Shown here piece after piece: positions 57,061 through 64,000 of a DNA stretch of 64,000 bases. The DNA is from Parelaphostrongylus tenuis (Eukaryota; Nematoda; Chromadorea; Rhabditida; Metastrongylidae), in the NCBI GenBank assembly GCA_019055375.1, contig JAHQIW010002017.1, positions 761,227 through 825,226 on the forward strand, read 5' to 3'. The first letter of the stretch is position 1. The number at the start of each line of letters is the position of its first letter. A program made the translations under genes and the position numbers. The notes below the pieces were generated by a model. That model worked only from the letters and a program-made list of their open reading frames with translations. It had not been told where the DNA came from and ran no database searches.

Positions 57061-60000
57061 ATATTTGTCATCGCACCGCTCATTATAACAGCATTTTTGG
57101 GACTTGGACTTATATGGATCGAAGAACTCACTGTGCTGGATGCTAAAAAGTAAGTCATTGCTAACTTTTATATTGATCCAATACGACTAACATAGCCAAT
57201 TAATACACTTCATTGCAGACTATACACTCCAGTCAACGCTCCATCGTGGGAGGAAGAACGGATTATGAATGAGGTGCGATGGAATCTTCGTTAAAGATGA
57301 TACGCACATATCACAAAACTAATTTTACTATTTTTAAGCTCTGGCCTGTGAAACCGAACGAATTCCTACCGGAACGAACGTTCGAGTGGAGAAGATATCT
57401 GTATTTGGTCGTTCATGGTCGTCTTTATGAGAATGGATCTTATCCGGATATTCTGAATGGTTTGAGACAAAGCAATTATTAAAATTCCAACCAAGGTCAT
57501 AGTTATGACCTTCAATTCATTGAAAATGTCGTAACACCAATATGGAAATGTGTTTTGAATTCTTAAGCGATTGCCTCATACTTCAGTGTATTTTAATTGA
57601 TTGAGAGTAAGCGATAAAGCGTTCGGCGTTGTTCGATCTCTGTGAGAAGCGTCATGCATTTGAGTTCAACATGGATCATAAGAAGTAATCGATATAGATT
57701 TGATCCTTGTGGTAAATTCAAGGGCTTATCGACTTGATCCGATGCTTTTGTCCTCTTCAATTTCCATATGAAATTGCCGATTTCGAACTAGAAGGCTAGA
57801 TTAATCAGAGGGATGGAGGAACAACAATCATGTGTATATCACAGGCACATCCAATCACTCCGCTACGTCTGTTGATATGCTCATGGAAAATGAATCCAAA
57901 GAGAGAATCTTCAAAAGACGATAAAACAAAGGCACTCTTATTTAGCACGTTATTTGAACCGTCATCACAGTCTTTTTTTAACCGTGCGGATCCCAATACT
58001 TCTAGCACTCAATTAGTCTTTCGACTTCTTCTTAAAAGGCTTAAAATATAGTTAAGCGAGTCTCTTGCAATCTCGAGGATAACCTTGCTGTAGCGTTCCA
58101 TGGGAAGTTGTTGTTGACTACCGGAGAGACGCGGCAGATCAAGCTCAGCTCCACGCGCACCACGAGGAGCATTACCACCATTCGATTACGTTGCCCCAAA
58201 ATCAAAAGCAGTAAATCGAAAACAACATTCTATGCCATATTCTTATTAGAAATTCAAAAATTTGAAGAAAAAGATGCAAATCTTCAAACTATCTACAATT
58301 AATAGGTGAGGGTAGCAAAAAAGTAGATGAAACTTTTCCTTCGGTTCGTTTCCGCTAGATGACACGGAATCGTGGAAGGATCTTTTTGTTGGACTAGTGC
58401 ATTTCATAAGAGTGTTAGTATTCAATCAAGAAGTGAGATCTCAGAAAACTGCTGTATGTTCCTGTTCTTTGAAAAGGCTTTTTTACAGCGCTGTAACTTT
58501 CGAAATAAAATCATCTTCCTCCGCTTAGTGCACTTTTATTATTACGCGCATAAGCGTTTATCATCACATTATTATAACGTCGTTGGGAAAAGTTTTTTAC
58601 ACTAGCATGTCATTAATTTTTGAGCAATGTAAATATTAGAGATTTCGAAAACATGCTATGGTCTTCAAAAGTTTCTTTACAGCGCTCAAGCACGAGAATT
58701 AAGTTGTGCTTCGCACGCATGGCGCGTTGTTGTGTGGATTTTCGTTATCTATTTAGAATTCTTTCTCACTTTAGCAGAGATTTCTGTCTTGTATTTAAGT
58801 TTTAAGAAAGTTTTGCTCTGCCCTTTTGAGGTTTAAGATTTTTATTTCAAACTACCTAATAAATGCCTGTTAAGTTTAAGCCTAAGCTGCCCAAATTTGA
58901 ACACGAAAAGCATATGAAGGTGTAGAAGAAACTTTCGATTAGCAGAGTCATATGTTTTATCTGGATTTTCTATAGCGGAGAAAAATCCTAAATTCGATGA
59001 CAGAAATTGTACTCCACATGTGAGCGACTACTGCGCTTTTATCGATCAGCGCTATTGATTCACACACTCACGCACCCTTGCCGACAAGCAATGCGCAGCG
59101 TGGTTGAAGCTCAATCTAATTTTTCTGCTACATTAGAGTGAAGCGGGCTTTCCAGAATAAGCACAGCGTTAGAGTTATCGCAACTTACGTTATCCGAATG
59201 GTTATCTATAACATGAGGAGAAACTATCCTGCGAGAAATACGTGTTTGTGAAAAATAAATTTTTCTTTTTGTTACAGCACCATGAAAAAGCCTCAAGAAA
59301 CCCATTTTCGAGTTTTCGGATAATCGAGCTATCGAACGATTAGTAGCAGTTTAAGGAAAGAGTTTCGGCAATCGAAATGTAATGTGACATGAATAAAATT
59401 GCGAGGCGCATGTGGCACATCATTTTTTCCGAATGTTACAGCCCTGTGAGAGAGCTTTTCGAAAAATAAGCCCGACCAGCATTTCCGTGGAGATTTAGGC
59501 TTTCGATTGATTATTAAAAGTGCAATGGGAAATCTTTGTCCAGCGAAAATCTCTTTCACGGCTTCGTGCCATGCAACGTATAAAAACCTTTTTCTGAATA
59601 TTTCTGAGGTATTAGTCGATACTTCCTTCTTTATCACTGGCGAAGGTGACTGCTTCAGTAAAATGCTCAACAATAACAAAATGAACTCAGCAAATTAGTA
59701 TATCCGGTAAACGACTCATCTACATTCTTAGTGATGGTGACATTTTGACTGGACTGCGAATGATATAGTGCGCCTCAGTAGTCTTATATTTTTCTCGTTG
59801 TGGCTATTGTAACTCTGAATAACTAAAGTGACTTTCCAATTCACTCTCCATCTAGTGTTTTTCTATTGAAATTCAACCATGAGAATTTTATCATCAGTTC
59901 AGGGCCGTACTTAGACGAAATCGAACGGTTGGAATCCGATGTGGCCGCGAATATCTCATTTCCTATGCAGCACCAATGGAGGGGCAATAACACTTTCAGC

Positions 60001-63000
60001 TCAAAACGAAACTGTCACTTTCCAGGTTGGCGTTGAAAATTAATTGAATGGAGTTCCAAAGTTTCTAATATAACACTAGATTGAGTGAAAAGTTCCTTAA
60101 CACCCGCGAGCAATTCAAATTTTATGTTCAGTTCACACAGTATCGGTCATTGTAAGTTCATGGGAATATCTTAGGAATTTATCGATAAGTGACCTCCCAC
60201 GGCAACGCTAGATTTACTGCATCAAATTATACTTTACTCTTCGTATATCAGATAATGACGATGGACAAAATTGAGTTTCGAGTTTTGATACGCTACTAAT
60301 GGATGCGGCAGTTTTTGACAAGAGATGCTGCGAAAGAGACCTGCGGTGCTGAAGTTGAAGGAATTGTGAGCTATGTGACTGTTGCGAAATGATATAAACT
60401 ATTTGAAAGTGGTGGTCTTGGTCTTGGAGACCAAATCCGTCCAGCAGACTATTGAAATTGGACGATGGAGATCTGCAAGCGGCTTTGGATGCAGACTGTC
60501 ATCAAGACCCGTAATCTTGCAGATCGTTGGAAGAAATGTGTGGATAATGATAGTGTTTGTTCTGAAGAATAATTATTGTTGTTTTCTATTGAATTGATGT
60601 GTATTGGATTTACAGTGGGTTTTGAAGACCTTTTCCTCACCTATTATCGGGAAACAAATGTCGCAAATGATTGTTTTTATAGTTCACCTTTCTTGTAGCG
60701 CAAACATGAAGCTGTTATTATATTTTTTTCTATTCATAGAAGTTAGCGCACTGGCATCTTTGCCATCTTCAGAGTTTTGGATATGCTAAAGTGGCTGCAT
60801 CTAAGTCGATCAAAGACCTCCATATTTTTAAAAGAAAAATGTCACGTCCTAGATGACGTTAGCATTGGTAACAAAGCAACATACTATTTGATTTGACACA
60901 TTTCCTGGGTCTTTCCCAGACTTGCTTAGAAATTCGTTGAATGGCGCTTTGACTTAACAATAGCTTCTTTATTTACGATCTTTATTCGAAATGAATGAAT
61001 GGATAATTTCGAGAAATTTATCTATGAACACGTAACTTCAGCGGAGGACGGCGCCTGGTTTTCAGCCTTTACGGATATGTTGATTTTTTGAAAGCAACCA
61101 TCATTTTCCAATAACTAGAGAAATGGAGGGTTATGCACAGCGATGTGCGCCACAATTGCAGAAGAAAAGGGAGATAAATCTATGGGTGTAATTGGCTTAT
61201 ATATTGTTATTTTCTGAATACTATCTAGGACCATGTTGAAAGCACATTGCTGTCCGCATTTGGATGGCTTTTGCAGCCTATGTTGAGTTTTTTTTTTTAA
61301 TTTTCTGAACCTGCACATATCATGCGATTTATTTCATTCATCATGTCAATCGAAATCAGAACGCATATTTTTTTTGTTTGGTAGTCAAACTGATAGCGAA
61401 GAACTCAATCAATTAATAGAGAAATTATATTTCAGAGATTGGTCCAAAAAAGTGCTTGGTAAGTCGTCAGGTTTAGAGAGTTTTCTGATTTGATCTTTTC
61501 TTAACTCATCTCCTTTTCAAAGGGTATCGAATGAGTATGAATGGTGTGGCAAAAAAGCTCCATAAACCACTGAACTGAATAACCACAATTATGTTCAACA
61601 CGTACACGCACATACTTTGTAACATTTATAAATGATGGAAAAGACCTTCGAAACCGTCACTCGTCTATCTCCCTACTTTGATCCGAATTTTCTTCTTTCC
61701 TCTTTCTTTACTGGAAACGAAACGATGGGACGACAACTTCAAAAAACCCCGTAAGCCCTCCGTTTTATGGGCCACCACGGAAAATAAGTACGGGACTGGC
61801 ACACATAGGAATCGACGTCCCAATAGTGCCCTTTAATTGACAGCCGGAATGTGTTCATTGTAGAATAAGCATGATTAAGGAGTTTTCGGTTTGGATTTAT
61901 TACGTAGTAAATTAAGAACGTGATTTGTTCAATGGAATCTGTAGCAGTTCTTTTGCCTATCAAATATTGTCTAGCATACGGGCAAGTGATGAGACATATT
62001 TCATATCGGTTAGAAACCTAGCAGGCGCAGAATTTTTGACTTTTTCAGGACATCTGCATGAACTGGTATGGTGAATGCTACAGACAGTCAAACCTAATTT
62101 CCCTTTTAAAGCATCGTCATGAACTCGAAGCAAGGTTTGAAATTAATGTACAAGTGAAAAAATTCTCAAAAATCGACTCGTTTCAGAGGAATAACTGTCA
62201 GTTATCCACAAGCAAATCCAGAAGGCACACCAATCTATTTAGCCTTCAATGTCGGCGGTGTTGAAACGTTTCCCAATGATACTATAAAGGTGGAGACTGT
62301 AATATTATTTCATGGTATTTAATGCACTTATATAGGACAGCATGTACTTGTCGGAGGAACGGGGTGGGAGGAGATTCAAAATAAGCGGCAATTTATTGAA
62401 GTTAGAATAGATAATAATTCTAAGATTCTCTCGGAATTACTCAAAACACCCGGTTTTTTTCGTTCCCTGTAACGGTTAGGTAGATTTTCAGCTCTATTGT
62501 CAAATATAATGGAATGCAATACTTTCACTAGTTCACTTTTTACAATCATTTTTGTCATAATTTCCTTGTCATTGTCTTTGAGTGGCTTTTAAAACATTTG
62601 AAAGTTGTCTGAAAGTAATAACTAGGACAGAAATCTGATCGTAGATTCTTATCCATATGTAGATCCTGAATGAAACAAGCGGTCTAAACAAAGAACAGTT
62701 TTGTAATAGTCATTCTGCCGTAAAATATCATAAGACAAACATTTAACAGAGTTCCTACTGCTAGGGCCTGGTATATGGCATATTTTAATGATAAGTGTGG
62801 TGTCTTCCACTTGTGAAAAGTTCGTACTTGACTTTGAAGTATTTTGAATCGAAATTCGTTTTATTTGACCACTTACGGTGTTATGATGTTACAATATACC
62901 CAATAATCTAGAGTGGTGTACAAAAACGTTTGCGTCAGCTGGGATTTGAACCCAGACCTCACTCTTTCTGCTGTTGCACTATCAACTCCCGTTTCGCACA

Positions 63001-64000
63001 TTCGAAATGCACAATGCAACGTTTCAGCACGCGCTCCCGGAAAGAGTGAGATCTGGGTGCGAATCCCCAGCTGACGTTTTTGCACACCACTGTACAATAC
63101 TGGATATTTGAATCGGTTAATTCCACTAAAAACTCAGTTTTGTTTTGAAAGTATTAAGACGTTAATTGTAGGACTGGCTAACTCCAAAAGAACTATTCAG
63201 AGCGCAAAAGCAATGAGACTTTGGTTCTTTTTACGATTCGACACACCTGCTTATGATGAGATGGCAAAGGAATGGGAAGAAGAGGCGACCAAGTATGTGA
63301 GGGAAAAGTATAGCAATAACTCTCACATAAAGGTGAGTGTCTAGAAGAAGATGTCAGTAGTAAGCTTAGCCTGTTCAACTATTCAAGCTTCTGCTTTCAT
63401 TTGCGTCTTGTTCCTTAACAAAATTAGAATTTTTGCATCTTAAATGAAATTTTGAGAGGTAATTTTCATCTGGATTCATCATTGTGTTGTTCCAGTTTCT
63501 CTTTCATGTAAAAACTACCAACTGTACCATTTTCAGAACTTCCTTCATTCACTTCATTTTCTTTCATCCAGTAGTCATGAGACTGCTCGGGTTTGTGTGC
63601 AGTTTCGGTTGTTTTGCAACAATCAGACGATAAATTGGATCTTGGAAAAGTCTTAGATTTTTCTGCTGATTTGATTTGATGCCCGAAAGTTTTTTCCTAG
63701 TGTTCTTCTACCGAATCGACATTTTGATAAGAGGAATTCTATGGCATACATCATCTTGGGAAAATGTCTTCTTGGTATCTTCACAATTAATTATCTACAA
63801 GTATCCCTTGTTTAGCACGAAATCAGTTCATATTGAATTTATTGCAAATAATCAAGTAAAATTTATTGAAAAATCGACTTTCTTAGACCAGTTAGAGTTT
63901 TGCAAGAACATTTAATAACCTGAACTTCATCGCGTTGCTATTTTCAGTGCCACATCAAGCACTCACGGATAGTCGACCAAGGTCTGACAAAGAACGCTAA
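57061..64000 (+). CDS. Patched-related (PTR family) transmembrane protein, partial, one frame slip
   Basis: Nematode patched-related proteins are RND-type, sterol-sensing-domain membrane proteins linked to moulting and trafficking. Exons: 57061-57149 (IFVIAPLIITAFLGLGLIW, first membrane segment), 57219-57273 (KLYTPVNAPSWEEERIMNE), 57339-57459 (LWPVKP...LPERTFEWRRYLYLVV), 59903-60025 (YLDEIERLESDVAANISFP, then SAQNETVTFQ one frame over), 62049-62134 (DICMNWYGECY), 62187-62289 (YPQANPEGTPIYLAFNVGG), 63201-63332 (SAKAMRLWFFLRFDTPAYD) and 63948-64000 (CHIKHSRIVDQGLTKNA, runs off the end). The order and motifs match the first extracellular loop of the family. All junction phases agree except across exon 59903-60025, which has one extra base. 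The N-terminal exon before 57061 was not identified. A decayed mariner sits in the intron 60026-62048. The gene could be active with an assembly error, or a pseudogene. Confidence 0.92.
57605..57675 (-). repeat. tRNA-like SINE family A, 3' tail fragment
   Basis: GATAAAGCGTTCGGCGTTG, then GTCATGCATTTGAGTTCAA, matches the tail end of the family in reverse. In a PTR intron. Confidence 0.55.
57860..58050 (-). repeat. SINE-like family B, minus fragment
   Basis: CGTGCGGATCCCAATACTTC, then TAGCACTCAAT, is the reverse of the 35755 copy's tail. In a PTR intron. Confidence 0.5.
60255..60560 (+). mobile_element. Mariner transposase N-terminal fragment in a PTR intron
   Basis: Starts MDKIEFRVLIRY, continues WMRQFLTRDAAKETCG and YKLFESGGLGLGDQ with in-frame stops: the N-terminal helix-turn-helix region of a mariner different from the bandit copies. 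Dead. Confidence 0.8.
62862..63115. repeat. Palindrome with tRNA-like arms (family C) in a PTR intron
   Basis: Arms about 62872-62985 and 63005-63113: AGCTGGGATTTGAACCCAGA / ATCTGGGTGCGAATCCCCAG with GTTTGCGTC / GACGTTTTTGCACACCAC. Left flank TGACCACTTACGG...ATACCCAATAAT is the same as at 4150. Confidence 0.88.

Noticed and set aside
61437..61462. Tiny exon (TTTCAG ... GTAAGT) between PTR exons
   Set aside because: The exons on both sides join in phase without it and the family has no residues there.
63171..63200. Earlier acceptor TTGTAG for the PTR exon at 63201
   Set aside because: It gives the wrong phase; the acceptor ATTCAG at 63195-63200 restores frame and family length.
1..64000. CRISPR arrays, rRNA genes, bacterial operons
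   Set aside because: No regularly spaced repeats, no rRNA-like conserved blocks and no ribosome-binding-site-led gene runs; the genome is eukaryotic.

Overview
This is eukaryotic DNA from a nematode, most likely a strongylid or hookworm. The evidence is many short exons joined by GT-AG introns with TTTCAG-type acceptors, spliced-leader-like acceptors just upstream of initiator ATGs, hookworm 'bandit'-type mariner elements, and proteins whose nearest relatives I recognise are Caenorhabditis MIG-14, PPP-1 and patched-related proteins. Most short open frames in the window are not genes.

Three genes are securely recognisable, all on the + strand. (1) 7791-17161: 3' two thirds of the eIF2B gamma subunit gene (C. 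elegans ppp-1), ending in a stop and an AATAAA; the 5' exons and one internal linking exon were not found. (2) 25711-35030: a complete Wntless/MIG-14 gene of 14 exons that joins into one 564-codon frame, with a spliced-leader-type acceptor 4 nt before the ATG and one GC-AG intron. (3) 57061-64000: a patched-related (PTR) gene starting inside its N-terminal part and running off the window end, with a one-base frame slip in one exon. A fourth start (43292-43387) is the signal-peptide exon of an unidentified secreted protein.

The rest is repeats. There are internally deleted mariner elements (2897-3293, 6466-7050), other mariner fragments (5466-5762, 21570-21700, 60255-60560), a decayed RTE-type LINE (12373-13500, minus) and a Penelope-like element with YIDD reverse transcriptase and GIY-YIG endonuclease inside wntless intron 1 (minus). 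There is a ~300-bp tRNA-like SINE family with seven or eight copies, a second SINE-like family with a Leu/Ser-type A box, and two families of palindromic elements whose arms each hold a tRNA-like sequence. A further repeat family carries hammerhead-ribozyme-like cores.

The most interesting feature is the recurrence of hammerhead-like cores (CUGANGA, short stem, GAAAC) in three separate repeat contexts: a hairpin at 107-285, the inverted/direct repeat family at 8.1-8.7 kb and 14.7-15.2 kb, and the 3' end of the Penelope-like element. No operon is seen; the genes are functionally unrelated (Wnt secretion, translation initiation, sterol-sensing-type membrane protein).
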